From the NCBI RefSeq assembly GCF_001509555.1, contig NZ_LMAS01000005.1, positions 133,507-197,506 on the forward strand: a DNA stretch of 64,000 nucleotides, in the 5' to 3' direction. This DNA is from Bacillus sp. FJAT-29937 (GTDB lineage: Bacteria > Bacillota > Bacilli > Bacillales > Cytobacillaceae). Below the pieces are notes generated by a model, which saw nothing but the letters and a program-made list of their open reading frames with translations, was not told the DNA's origin and did not search any database. Made by a program: the position numbers and the translations under genes. The number at the start of each line of letters is the position of its first letter. Position 1 is the first letter of the stretch. This document shows, one piece after another, positions 7,974 through 16,073 of this stretch.

Positions 7974-9710
7974 TTATTTGGAAGCTACTTCGATCTTAAA
8001 TCCTTCCATTGTTGCCACATCGATACGGGTTTGTTTCGTTTTTTCTACATGATAGCGGGGTTCTCCGGCTTCACCCTTATTCACATATATATTGCTTAAC
8101 CATTGTTCATCATTTCTTTCCCGATAATCCTCTCTGTAGTGAGAGCCTCTGCTTTCAGTACGCATTAAGGCACTAGCCGTAACCATCTTGGCTATCGTTA
8201 CGAGATTACGAACATTTAAGAATTCTTGCCATGTTAGATTATAGTGTCGTGAACCTTTCACAGATACACGCTCAATTCGCTCTTCTAATATTCGAAGTTC
8301 ATCTAAAGCAATCTCTAGATCCTTCCCATTTCGGACGAGACCAACTTTTTCCCACATTAGGTTTTTCAAATCATTGCGAATATAAAAGGGATTTTCGCCT
8401 TCATCATTATGAAAAGGCTTTACAATATCATCAATAAAGGACTGAACTTGGGCATCTGATATTTTTCCGCTAGTGCCGACGGAATTAATATAGGAAACAG
8501 CCGCATCGCCAGCTCTGGCACCAAATACAGTTGAGTCACAAACGCCATTTCCGCCAAGGCGGTTTGCTCCGTGAACGCCACCAGCATCCTCACCGGCCAC
8601 AAATAACCCGGGAATATTTGATTCACAGTTGTTCGATATCCTTACTCCACCCATATGAAAGTGGGCTGCTGGGGAGATCTCTACTGGCTCCACGCTTAAA
8701 TCCTTACCAACATCCCGGCAGCGTTCGACCATGCCAGGGAACATTCGCCGTACATTTTCTTTCCCAAGATGGGATACATCCACGTATACTCCACCTAACG
8801 GAGTTCCGCGGCCTTCCATAATTTCCATATAGGCTGCTCTTGAAACCCGGTCTCTTGTAGAGCGCTCCATACGTTCTGGATCATAATTTTTCATAAATCT
8901 TTCGCCAAGAGAATTGATTAAGTAGCCGCCAGCTCCGCGAAGGCCTTCTTCAAGAACACCCCCATTTAACCGTGAATTCTCGGCAAGCAGTCCTGTTGGA
9001 TGGAATTGCATCATTTCCATATCCAAAAACTCTGTACCTGCCCGGTAACACATAGCCATTCCATCCCCCGATTTCTCAAGGCTAGGGGTTGCAATCTTGT
9101 ACATGGTGGCGGCACCGCCTGTCCCGACAATAACAGCTTTACAATGAACGACAATAAATTCGCCGGTTCTCATATTGAGCATTAAACACCCAGCGACTCT
9201 GTGTTTTTCTTCATCAAATAATATATCGATAGCCCTTACTTCATCCCACGCGGTGACGTTTGGTTTCGCATAAAGCTGGTCACGCATCCGAGAAATAATT
9301 TCAATTCCTGTTAAGTCTCCCTTGTGAACAGTCCTGTCGAATGTTTGACCAGCAAAGGGCTTCTGGTGAATCGTTCCATCTTCATTTCTATCAAAAAAGA
9401 CGCCCATTTTTGTTTCTAACTCTCTTATTCTTTTTGGCGCATCATTTACTAGCGTCCATGCCAACTCCTGATCATTGATTCCGCCTCCGCCTTTAATCGT
9501 ATCCTTAAAATGCTTTTCAAATGAATCATCTGGATGGAGTACAACATTATAACCGCCTTGGACCATACGGGTACATCCGCTTTTTCCAATTAACCCTTTT
9601 GCTGAAACGATAATTTTTAAATTAGGGTTCTGATCAGCAGCATGATGAGCTGCAAATAAACCAGCACCGCCACTCCCCAAGATTAGAATGTCTGTCTCTA
9701 CGCGTTCCAA
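7974..9710 (-). CDS. Succinate dehydrogenase/fumarate reductase-like flavoprotein subunit
   Basis: A 578-residue SdhA/FrdA-family protein. Numbered from TTG 9710, which has AGGTG six bases upstream, it has the dinucleotide motif GSGGAG near residue 13. Catalytic-type residues present are H237 (HPTG), E255 and R258 (EEGLRG), R286 (STRD), H350 and R384 (NRLGG). Two changes stand out. The His that normally carries covalent FAD is replaced (KSGCTRMVQGG, C46). The Thr of the usual LITEG substrate loop is Glu254. The flavin is therefore probably non-covalent and the carboxylate pocket altered. It sits in a B-C-A operon with its own anchor. It may act on a substituted succinate or fumarate; the direction of reaction is unknown. 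Confidence 0.85.
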   Translation of the reverse strand: MERVETDILILGSGGAGLFAAHHAADQNPNLKIIVSAKGLIGKSGCTRMVQGGYNVVLHPDDSFEKHFKDTIKGGGGINDQELAWTLVNDAPKRIRELETKMGVFFDRNEDGTIHQKPFAGQTFDRTVHKGDLTGIEIISRMRDQLYAKPNVTAWDEVRAIDILFDEEKHRVAGCLMLNMRTGEFIVVHCKAVIVGTGGAATMYKIATPSLEKSGDGMAMCYRAGTEFLDMEMMQFHPTGLLAENSRLNGGVLEEGLRGAGGYLINSLGERFMKNYDPERMERSTRDRVSRAAYMEIMEGRGTPLGGVYVDVSHLGKENVRRMFPGMVERCRDVGKDLSVEPVEISPAAHFHMGGVRISNNCESNIPGLFVAGEDAGGVHGANRLGGNGVCDSTVFGARAGDAAVSYINSVGTSGKISDAQVQSFIDDIVKPFHNDEGENPFYIRNDLKNLMWEKVGLVRNGKDLEIALDELRILEERIERVSVKGSRHYNLTWQEFLNVRNLVTIAKMVTASALMRTESRGSHYREDYRERNDEQWLSNIYVNKGEAGEPRYHVEKTKQTRIDVATMEGFKIEVASK

Positions 9711-9739
9711 TGAGTTCACCTACTCTTTTTAATATGTTA

Positions 9740-10114
9740 CTAGGACACAATGACATAAAACATGACAGCACATAAAACCGCACCAATAACGGTAAAAATA
9801 GTAAACACACTTCGATTATCTTTTACAATACCGAAATCAATTAGGATTACCCTAAAGCCATATAAGGCATGGAAAATTAAAGCAAATATTAAGAGAGCAT
9901 CTAAAAAAGCGTTTAAATGTAAAGAAGAGAAAATACCGATGCCTGGAAGTTTTCCGACCATTGCATAACCACTATAGATTTTTAATGGTAAGCAAAATAG
10001 AAGGATTAATGCTGTAACTCTTTGAACAATCCATGCAATATAGCCAACAAAAGGACGTTGTTTTACTTTTACTTCCTGAACATTTTTACTTGTTTGCAAA
10101 CTAGTTGAAGCCAT
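9740..10114 (-). CDS. SdhC-like cytochrome b membrane anchor subunit
   Basis: A 124-residue protein with three predicted membrane helices (about 28-50, 66-90 and 103-123). The WIVQRVTALIL stretch at the first helix matches the QR-x-T/S signature of SdhC/SdhD anchors. Histidines in SSLHLNAF and LIFHALYGFR are candidate haem ligands. It links the flavoprotein and Fe-S subunits to the membrane quinone pool. Normal Bacillus Sdh has a larger five-helix SdhC and a C-A-B gene order, so this single small anchor in a B-C-A order marks a separate, specialised complex rather than the housekeeping enzyme. Confidence 0.75.
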   Translation of the reverse strand: MASTSLQTSKNVQEVKVKQRPFVGYIAWIVQRVTALILLFCLPLKIYSGYAMVGKLPGIGIFSSLHLNAFLDALLIFALIFHALYGFRVILIDFGIVKDNRSVFTIFTVIGAVLCAVMFYVIVS

Positions 10115-10144
10115 TCCCCAACCATCTCCTATCGTTTAGTCGAA

Positions 10145-10867
10145 TTACCACTTCATACCTATTGCTCTTTTCAGCTGCTTCATTTTGATTTTCTGGATTG
10201 TTGCCATTGGTTTAATTCCTTTTGGACAAACTTCTACACAAGCACTGAAAGAACGGCAGCCAAATGCCCCATCTGTTTCTACCACCATGTCGAGCCTTTC
10301 ATCTCTAGCTCCATCTCTTTCATCTGCAATCAAATTGTAAGCTCGGTTTAAGGCAGCTGGACCGATAAACTCATCCACCCCTCTAAGTGAAACGGTATTA
10401 CAGGATTGAAAACACAATCCGCAAGTAATACAATCTTGGTTTTCATCTATGATTTCTCGTCTTCCTGATGATGGAGGAATGATAGCAAACTCATCCGTAT
10501 CTTCTTTCGGAACAAAATAAGGTTTTACCTTCTCCCAATTTTGAAAGAATGAATCCATATTGACGGCTAAATCCTTTATTACGTCCATGTTCCTCATAGG
10601 CTGAACTAATATTTTATCCCCTAAATGTTCAATTTTTGTTCGGCATGCTAAACGGCCGCGCCCATTAATGACCATCCCGCAGGAACCGCACATACCCAGT
10701 CTGCATGCACACCGAAAAGATAAACTTGGATCCTGATCCTCAACGATTAGAAACAAGCTATCCAATACCGTCATATTTTTTTTGGCTTCAATTTGAAATG
10801 ATTCATACTTAGGCTCATCATCAATTTGTGGATCAAACCGCATGACTGTTACTTCAACATCCTTCAT
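10145..10867 (-). CDS. SdhB/FrdB-like iron-sulfur subunit
   Basis: A 240-residue electron-transfer subunit. The N-terminal ferredoxin domain carries a [2Fe-2S] site (C55, C60, C63, C75). The C-terminal domain has a [4Fe-4S] motif C146-x2-C149-x2-C152-x3-C156 and further cysteines C204, C210 and C214. C156 and C204-C214 would complete the three clusters. Start MKDVEV at 10867 follows GGGGG with a normal gap; an upstream in-frame ATG at 10882 overlaps it. It is the first gene of the minus-strand operon, behind the promoter with operator site C. It relays electrons between the flavoprotein and the membrane anchor. Confidence 0.88.
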   Translation of the reverse strand: MKDVEVTVMRFDPQIDDEPKYESFQIEAKKNMTVLDSLFLIVEDQDPSLSFRCACRLGMCGSCGMVINGRGRLACRTKIEHLGDKILVQPMRNMDVIKDLAVNMDSFFQNWEKVKPYFVPKEDTDEFAIIPPSSGRREIIDENQDCITCGLCFQSCNTVSLRGVDEFIGPAALNRAYNLIADERDGARDERLDMVVETDGAFGCRSFSACVEVCPKGIKPMATIQKIKMKQLKRAIGMKW

Positions 10868-10977
10868 AATCAGTACCCCCAATTTGTGTGGCTAATTAAG
10901 ACCTTACTTCTTCTATCCTCCTTTTGAATTTTGATTATAGATAGAACTAATAAAATTCTCCCTAGCCTCTGGAATTA

Positions 10978-10996
10978 TGGCATAGTGACCCAACCA
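10978..10996 (-). promoter_or_regulatory. GntR operator site C
   Basis: On the minus strand TGGTTGGGTCACTATGCCA, 16 of 19 matches to site B. It starts 10 bases after the -10 of the sdhB-like promoter, the same spacing as at site A. Confidence 0.65.
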
Positions 10997-11006
10997 ATAT
11001 AAATTT

Positions 11007-11035
11007 ATTAAATCACTATTTGGAGTGTAATTCAA
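11007..11035 (-). promoter_or_regulatory. Promoter of the sdh/fumarase-like operon
   Basis: Minus strand: TTGAAT (11035-11030), 17-base spacer, TTTAAT (11012-11007). It reads towards the sdhB-like gene and is followed by operator site C. Confidence 0.6.
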
Positions 11036-11217
11036 TATTTTTAAAATATTTTGACTAATTTAATTTTTGATAAAGAATAAGAAGGATTGTAAATCTTTAA
11101 TTATAGGAACCTTTTAATTAATGGCTGAGGGAAGTATATAAGATGTAAAAAAAGAGTCCTCATTTTGCAGCATTGAAAAATTTAATTTAAAATATTTAGA
11201 AAATTTAATAATTAGTG

Positions 11218-11246
11218 TTGACTATTAATTAATTTGGTGTTTTAAT
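11218..11246 (+). promoter_or_regulatory. Promoter of the suyAB-like operon
   Basis: TTGACT (11218-11223), 17-base spacer, TTTAAT (11241-11246), with TGT before the -10. Both hexamers are identical to those at 1351-1379. Operator site B follows 16 bases later. Confidence 0.65.
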
Positions 11247-11262
11247 AAAGTCATAAATAAAT

Positions 11263-11281
11263 TGGTTGGGTCACCAAACCA
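11263..11281 (+). promoter_or_regulatory. GntR operator site B (best match)
   Basis: TGGTTGGGTCACCAAACCA is the most symmetrical copy, with arms TGGTT and AACCA around GGGTCACCA. It lies between the promoter and the ribosome binding site of the SuyA-like gene, consistent with repression. Confidence 0.7.
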
Positions 11282-11297
11282 TTAAGGAGGCTTTATC

Positions 11298-11636
11298 ATG
11301 GGAAATAATAGTCAATCAAGCATTCTTACTGAAAAGCAGGAATCAAAGGCTGTAAGCACTCATAAGTTCCTCATTCACCATAGAGGGGATCATGTAGGTG
11401 TTGCTACTAGCCCGATTAAAGAGGGAGAAAAGGTAGTCGGCATTTATATGGATGATAATTCAGATGTGGTCGTAACAGCTAAAGGGGATATTCCTTTAGG
11501 GCATAAAATTTCTTTAGTTAATCTAAACCAAGGAGAACCAGTCATAAAATATGGCGTTCAAATCGGTATCACGACTGAAGAATGGACTATTGGCGATTAT
11601 GTTCACACACAAAATATTAAAACGGCGAGGTGGTAA
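11298..11636 (+). CDS. suyA: (2R)-sulfolactate sulfo-lyase-like subunit alpha (SuyA, SAF domain)
   Basis: A 112-residue SAF-domain protein of the UxaA N-terminal type, the small subunit of sulfolactate sulfo-lyase and altronate dehydratase-like enzymes. The core [35 protein letters not shown] and [14 protein letters not shown] follow the family order. About 20 extra N-terminal residues are polar. GGAGG precedes ATG 11298. The next gene, two bases downstream, encodes the large subunit. Known SuyAB releases sulfite from (R)-sulfolactate to give pyruvate. In this regulon the substrate may instead be a sulfonated C4 hydroxyacid. Altronate or galactarate dehydratase is the main alternative, but no sugar-acid genes are nearby. 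Confidence 0.75.
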   Translation: MGNNSQSSILTEKQESKAVSTHKFLIHHRGDHVGVATSPIKEGEKVVGIYMDDNSDVVVTAKGDIPLGHKISLVNLNQGEPVIKYGVQIGITTEEWTIGDYVHTQNIKTARW

Positions 11637-11638
11637 GA

Positions 11639-12796
11639 ATGGGACAACAACTTTTTGGATATCGTAGAGAAAATGGTAGAGTTGGAATTCGCAATCATGT
11701 AATTATTTTGCCAGTTGACGACATTTCAAATGCGGCTTGTGAAGCCGTTGCGAAACAGGTTCAAGGAACAATGGCTCTTCCTCATGCATATGGCAGACTT
11801 CAGTATGGACCAGATTTAGACTTGCATTTTAGAACAATGATTGGAACTGGTTCCAACCCGAACGTAGCTGCTGTCATCGTCATTGGAATCGAGGAAAATT
11901 GGTCTAAGAAGATTGCTGACGGGATTGCTGAAACTGGTAAACCAGTATCCTACTTCTCTATTGAAGGAAATGGGGATTTGGAAACGATTCGTGCAGCATC
12001 TTGGAAAGCGAAAGAGTATGTTCAATGGGCGACAGAACTACAAAGGGAGCCAATTGAATTAAAGGATCTGATAGTAAGTATTAAATGTGGAGAGTCTGAC
12101 ACAACTACTGGACTAGGTTCATGCCCAACAGTATCTCAAGCAGTTGACCGTTTAGTTGACGCAGGCGCGACTGTATTTTTTGGAGAAACATCAGAGCTGA
12201 CAGGAGGAGAACATTTGATTAAGAATCGAATGGCTACTCCAGAGATGGAAGATAAATTCATGGCCATCTATAACGATTATGTAGGAGAAATTGAATCAAA
12301 AGGCGTTGATTTATTAGGATCACAACCGACACAAGGAAATATCGCCGGCGGCCTTTCAACAATTGAAGAAAAAGCTCTTGGTAATATTGCAAAAACAGGA
12401 ACGAAGCAAGTCATTGGTGTATTAGAACCTGCTGAAAAACCTACAAATGGAGAGGGTTTATATTTTATGGATACTTCTTCCGCCGCGGCTGAATGTATTA
12501 CATTGATGGCTGCAGGGGGAGCGGTGCTGCATTTATTCCCTACAGGACAAGGAAATATTATCGGTAATCCGATTGAACCTGTCGTTAAAATTACGGCAAA
12601 CCCTATTACGGCAGGGACTATGAGCGAACATATTGATGTTGACGTACAGGGATTACTATCTCGTCAGATTTCAATAGAAGAAGCTGGGGATCAGTTAATG
12701 GAAATGATTGCCCGTACTGTAAATGGCCGACTTACAAGTGCTGAAGCATTAGGACATAAAGAGTTTGTCATGACAAAGTTATATCGCAGTGCTTGA
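11639..12796 (+). CDS. suyB: (2R)-sulfolactate sulfo-lyase-like subunit beta (SuyB, UxaA C-terminal family)
   Basis: A 385-residue UxaA C-terminal-family lyase. Strongly conserved segments include [15 protein letters not shown] at the N-terminus, then the [37 protein letters not shown] and [12 protein letters not shown] stretches. Cysteines in KCGESD and GSCPT are plausible metal or cluster ligands. Start ATG 11639 follows GAGGTGG by five bases; the earlier GTG overlaps that site. It pairs with the SuyA-like subunit. The TSUP and YeiH-like exporters in the same regulon support C-S bond cleavage with sulfite as product. A terminator follows at 12803. Confidence 0.78.
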   Translation: MGQQLFGYRRENGRVGIRNHVIILPVDDISNAACEAVAKQVQGTMALPHAYGRLQYGPDLDLHFRTMIGTGSNPNVAAVIVIGIEENWSKKIADGIAETGKPVSYFSIEGNGDLETIRAASWKAKEYVQWATELQREPIELKDLIVSIKCGESDTTTGLGSCPTVSQAVDRLVDAGATVFFGETSELTGGEHLIKNRMATPEMEDKFMAIYNDYVGEIESKGVDLLGSQPTQGNIAGGLSTIEEKALGNIAKTGTKQVIGVLEPAEKPTNGEGLYFMDTSSAAAECITLMAAGGAVLHLFPTGQGNIIGNPIEPVVKITANPITAGTMSEHIDVDVQGLLSRQISIEEAGDQLMEMIARTVNGRLTSAEALGHKEFVMTKLYRSA

Positions 12797-12802
12797 TAAT
12801 GA

Positions 12803-12840
12803 TTCTCCCTATACATTTTGTATAGGGAGAAGTTCTTTAT
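12803..12840 (+). terminator. Terminator after suyB-like gene
   Basis: TTCTCCCTATAC and GTATAGGGAGAA form a perfect 12-bp stem with a 5-base loop, followed by GTTCTTTATT. The tail is only moderately T-rich, so some read-through into the dehydrogenase gene is likely. Confidence 0.75.
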
Positions 12841-12876
12841 TCATAGATTAAAATATTAAACTTTGGGGAGTTAATA

Positions 12877-13947
12877 ATGAATACTTTCAATGAATCTGAT
12901 CTCAAATTGTTTTGTAATAGGGTTTTAGAAGGTATGGGAATGAATAAAGAGAATTCTGACATAGTTGCGGATTCTTTAATACGAGCTAATTTAGAAGGCG
13001 TTGACAGTCATGGTATTAGCAGGCTTCCTATTTATTCAAAGCGTTTTACTGATAAAAGGATTAATTTAAATCCTGATATCTCAATGGAGGAAAGCACTCC
13101 TTCTGTTCTATTAGTTGATGGAGATAATGGACTCGGACACGTGGTTACCTATCATTCTATTTTAAAAGGAATGGATATGGCGAAACAAAGTGGAATTTCC
13201 GCAATTGCCATTAAAAATAGTAATCATTTTGGGACGGCTTCATACTACTGCCAATTAGCATGTGAACAAAACCTTGCCTGTATCGGATTTACTAACTCGC
13301 CATCCGGAATTGCCCCTTGGGGAGGTAAGAGTGCCTTTTTTGGTACTAACCCTATCGCATTTGGATTTCCAACTGGAAATGATCAACCGGTTATTATTGA
13401 TTTATCTACTAGTATTGTAGCAAGAGGGAAAATAATTTTGGCTGCCAAACAAGGAAAAGATATTCCAGATGGGTGGGCGATCGATGAAAAGGGTCATCCT
13501 ACCAATGATCCTGAGGAAGCATTAAGAGGAGCTGTATTGCCGCTTGGCGGAGCGAAAGGCTCTGCTTTAGCATTAGCAGTAGAAATTTTAACAGGTATTC
13601 TTTCCGGTGCTGCGTTTGGTCCTCATGTTAAAAATTTGTATGATGAAAATGAAACTGGCCAGGCCAATGTTGGTCACTTTTTCATTTTGATGGATATTGA
13701 AAAATTCATGAATATAAACATTTTTTTCGAGTCCATTCAAAACCTTCTTGAAGAAATGAAAGACTTGCCTAAAGTTCCTGGAACGAATGAAATTAGGTAC
13801 CCAGGGGAAAGAAGAAACAGGGAAAGGGAGCTGCGGCTTTCGGAGGGGATACAATTATCACCAAGTGTAGAAGAGGAATTAATTGAATTAGGCATCAAGT
13901 ATAACGTAAAATTTCCAACACCTAAGTCCCTAGAAAAAACATTATAA
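12877..13947 (+). CDS. ComC-like malate/(sulfo)lactate dehydrogenase family oxidoreductase
   Basis: A 356-residue NAD(P)-dependent oxidoreductase of the Ldh2/malate dehydrogenase family, which includes (R)-sulfolactate dehydrogenase ComC, ureidoglycolate and 2,3-diketogulonate enzymes. Family marks are VDSHGISRLPIY near residue 45, NSNHFGTASYY near 115 and GTNPIAFGFP near 150. A lysine-bearing ARGKIILAAKQG near 185 and the GGAKGSALALAVEIL helix follow. GGGGAG precedes ATG 12877. It follows the suyAB-like genes behind a leaky-looking terminator and has no operator of its own. It could interconvert stereoisomers of a sulfo-hydroxyacid with its keto form, as ComC does for sulfolactate. Confidence 0.8.
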   Translation: MNTFNESDLKLFCNRVLEGMGMNKENSDIVADSLIRANLEGVDSHGISRLPIYSKRFTDKRINLNPDISMEESTPSVLLVDGDNGLGHVVTYHSILKGMDMAKQSGISAIAIKNSNHFGTASYYCQLACEQNLACIGFTNSPSGIAPWGGKSAFFGTNPIAFGFPTGNDQPVIIDLSTSIVARGKIILAAKQGKDIPDGWAIDEKGHPTNDPEEALRGAVLPLGGAKGSALALAVEILTGILSGAAFGPHVKNLYDENETGQANVGHFFILMDIEKFMNINIFFESIQNLLEEMKDLPKVPGTNEIRYPGERRNRERELRLSEGIQLSPSVEEELIELGIKYNVKFPTPKSLEKTL

Positions 13948-13956
13948 ATATAGGAA

Positions 13957-13996
13957 GGCTGTGAGATTAGTCATTCAATCTGAACAGCCCTTTTTT
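13957..13996 (+). terminator. Terminator after the ComC-like gene
   Basis: GGCTGT-GAGATT and AATCT-GA-ACAGCC pair across an 8-base loop and are followed by CTTTTTT. It ends the suyAB/comC-like unit. Confidence 0.8.
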
Positions 13997-14012
13997 CTGT
14001 GTAAAATTAAAT

Positions 14013-14085
14013 TGTCGTTGGATTTATTGAACAAGCCTTGATGTACGAAGTAATCATCAGCGCAGAGAAATAAAGCCAACGACAT
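14013..14085. repeat. Spaced inverted repeat TGTCGTTGG / CCAACGACA
   Basis: Two perfect 9-bp complements lie 55 bases apart downstream of the regulator gene. There is no U-tract, and the sequence between shows no gene. It could be a remnant of a small mobile element. Confidence 0.3.
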
Positions 14086-14127
14086 TTACATTCTAGATTG
14101 AGAGCAGACGTTCATGAATGTTTTTAT

Positions 14128-14823
14128 TTATTTGACATTTGAAGCGTTGCTGAGGGAATGTTCAACACTGTCTAGATGGTCTTTCATTAATTGTTGGGCG
14201 ACCGTAATATTCTTTTGTTTTATGGCTTGTAATATTTTTGCATGTTCCTGAACTGATTGTTTGACGCGGCCAGGGATTTGAATGGATTTATTGCGAGACT
14301 CTGATAGTAAATCAATTAAGAAATTCATGATTCTAACAAGTACTTCATTTTTGGAATTGTTAGCTAATGTGATATGAAATTTATGATCCAACTCGGCCAG
14401 GCGATTATAATCAATTTCGCCAGCTAATATGTCTTTCGCTTCGTTCACAATTTGTTCTAATTCATTAAATTGATCATCACAAGAATTTTCAATAGCCCAT
14501 TTGACAGTCCATTCCTCAAGAATCTTTCGAACAGCAAAAAAGTCTTTGATTTGATCAGATGTTACAAAAAAGGCCTCGGTCATCTTTTGAATTAGATGTT
14601 CAGGTGAAGCAACAAATACCCCTATTCCATGTTTAACAGTGAGGTATCCATACGCTTCAAGTATTTTATAAGCTTCCCTGACTGTATTTCTGCTTACGGA
14701 AAGCTCAGTCCCCATTTCCCTTTCACCTGGAATTTTATCTCCAACCTTGTATTCCCCATTTTGAATTCTTCTCTTTATACTGTCGGCGACTTGTTCAGAA
14801 ATCCCTTTCCGATTAATTTGCAT
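14128..14823 (-). CDS. FadR-subfamily GntR transcriptional regulator of the sulfonate regulon
   Basis: A 231-residue GntR protein. The N-terminal winged helix (residues 8-70) has PGEREMGTELSVSRNTVREAYKIL. An all-helical FCD ligand domain follows (residues ~85-220). Within it, FAVRKILEE, ELDHKFHITLA and a C-terminal QEHAKILQAI supply the Asp/His residues that bind a metal in FCD proteins. FCD regulators usually sense small carboxylic acids. Its own promoter carries operator site D, so autoregulation is likely. The same operator precedes four other units of the region, making it the probable repressor of the entire set, released by the pathway substrate or an intermediate. Confidence 0.85.
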   Translation of the reverse strand: MQINRKGISEQVADSIKRRIQNGEYKVGDKIPGEREMGTELSVSRNTVREAYKILEAYGYLTVKHGIGVFVASPEHLIQKMTEAFFVTSDQIKDFFAVRKILEEWTVKWAIENSCDDQFNELEQIVNEAKDILAGEIDYNRLAELDHKFHITLANNSKNEVLVRIMNFLIDLLSESRNKSIQIPGRVKQSVQEHAKILQAIKQKNITVAQQLMKDHLDSVEHSLSNASNVK

Positions 14824-14963
14824 CTGACCCTCAACCTCCTATCATCGTGTTTTGTTATTAATGAAGTAATATCATTGAAGAAAGAACATTTTATCCTATT
14901 GGATAAGTTGAAAGCGCCATCAATTGAGTTTGGCTTATTGTCTCATTTTATTTGTCGGTGTAT

Positions 14964-14982
14964 TGATTGGGTGACCCAACCA
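14964..14982 (-). promoter_or_regulatory. GntR operator site D
   Basis: On the minus strand TGGTTGGGTCACCCAATCA, 17 of 19 matches to site B. It lies 141 bases before the regulator start and just after the promoter -10, supporting autoregulation. Confidence 0.65.
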
Positions 14983-14997
14983 ATAAACCTTACTATA

Positions 14998-15026
14998 ATT
15001 AAACCATTTTACAATGAACTAATCAA
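14998..15026 (-). promoter_or_regulatory. Promoter of the GntR regulator gene
   Basis: Minus strand: TTGATT (15026-15021), 17-base spacer, TTTAAT (15003-14998). Fifth member of the same promoter-plus-operator layout. Confidence 0.55.
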
Positions 15027-15124
15027 CCAAATTATTAAACTAGAAAAATAATACATTAGTCTCTTTTCTTTTTGATTTTAGCATGGTGGGTGATAAACAG
15101 CCATGATAAAATTAACCCCTAAGT

Positions 15125-15361
15125 TTTGAACAAGAATAGTCTTATTTTTACGATATTTTGCCAGCACAATTTGAAGAGATTAGTGGGAAACTAAAAGAAT
15201 TTGAGAAAATGTATGATAATCAGCCATTTGAAGTAGTATTCAAGGATATTCTAAATGGAGAGATTCATTGGGATGAAGTCGATAATATCAGTGATTATTT
15301 GGAATGGGAAGCTTTAGTTGAAGACCTACAGCAAATGAAAAAGAAAATGGGTATTCAATAA
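15125..15361 (+). pseudogene. Fragment of an unknown acidic protein
   Basis: The frame 15158-15361 could encode 67 residues from a TTG, rich in acidic and aromatic residues (EIHWDEVDNISDYLEWEALVEDL). No ribosome binding site precedes it, and the frame stays open back to a stop at 15125, so it is probably the C-terminal tail of a lost gene. I do not recognise the family. A further stretch at 15376-15480 (ELIKKIAEISREYSS to QKRARGE) looks like another broken frame. Confidence 0.35.
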
Positions 15362-15480
15362 TGATGAGCGAATAGGAATTAATAAAGAAAATCGCTGAAA
15401 TATCAAGGGAATATTCTTCCGTTACCAATGGCGTTTATGAAATTGTAAGATTTAAACAAAAGCGTGCTAGAGGAGAATAA

Positions 15481-15701
15481 AGTAGCGTCCCTTGAAAAAA
15501 TGTAAGAATATACTAGGGGTATAAAAGGAAAAGAACGTTTCTTCTTAATATTCCTTTGTTTTTGTATTCGGGAAACAGATCCTCATGTGGGGTGCAAACA
15601 TGTTCGGGTCAATAATTTTATAAATATTTTTCGTCTATTTTTCGGCAAAGCAGCCACTACAAATCTATCTGATCACTAATTGAATCTTTTAAATACCTAT
15701 T
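15481..15701. other. Intergenic stretch without recognisable gene
   Basis: No supported gene. AAAGGAA (near 15529) and TTCCTTT (near 15553) form a weak hairpin followed by GTTTTTG. The region lies inside a zone of decayed genes between modules. Confidence 0.4.
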
Positions 15702-15988
15702 TTACTTAGCTAGTTTTCCAATAACCTCCACAAATGGCATTTGCATTAATTCTGCCCAATTCACTTCATTTTTATCTATTCCAGTTTCTATTATTCTAAG
15801 ATGTTTAGATTGGGATAAGTCTACAACAGGGATACCATTTAATTCACCAGTTACGGTGCGAAATATACACTCATCATCGTAAATATCAAGGACAAATCTT
15901 TTATCAAATACATTGCTCCACTTTCTATTTCTGGTCGAAAGTCTGGATCCTCCGTATTTTTAAAATATACATTAGTAATTTCAATCAT
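15702..15988 (-). pseudogene. Frameshifted homologue of the 94-aa protein at 29012
   Basis: Minus-strand translation starts MIEITNVYF-KNTEDPDF-RPEIES, then changes frame near 15915. It continues FVLDIYDDE, then TVTGELNGIPVVDL, NEVNWAELMQMPF and VIGKLAK, ending at TAA 15704-15702. This parallels the intact gene at 29012-29296 along its whole length. A single frameshift has inactivated it. It lies next to integrase remnant copy 2, just as the intact homologue lies next to copy 3. The function is unknown. Confidence 0.75.
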
Positions 15989-16073
15989 TAAAATTCCTCT
16001 TTCCCCTAGTTTTTTAGTTCCAATTCAAAGCAATTTTATAAAAATAATCTTTAACAGTGCTTGATTCTTTACT

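Noticed and set aside
7974-10867. Housekeeping succinate dehydrogenase
   Set aside because: Gene order, small anchor, missing covalent-FAD His and operator sharing with sulfonate genes argue for an accessory enzyme.
11298-12796. Altronate/galactarate dehydratase assignment
   Set aside because: Family membership is compatible, but there are no hexuronate genes nearby, the two domains are separate genes, and sulfite-type exporters share the operator, so SuyAB is preferred.
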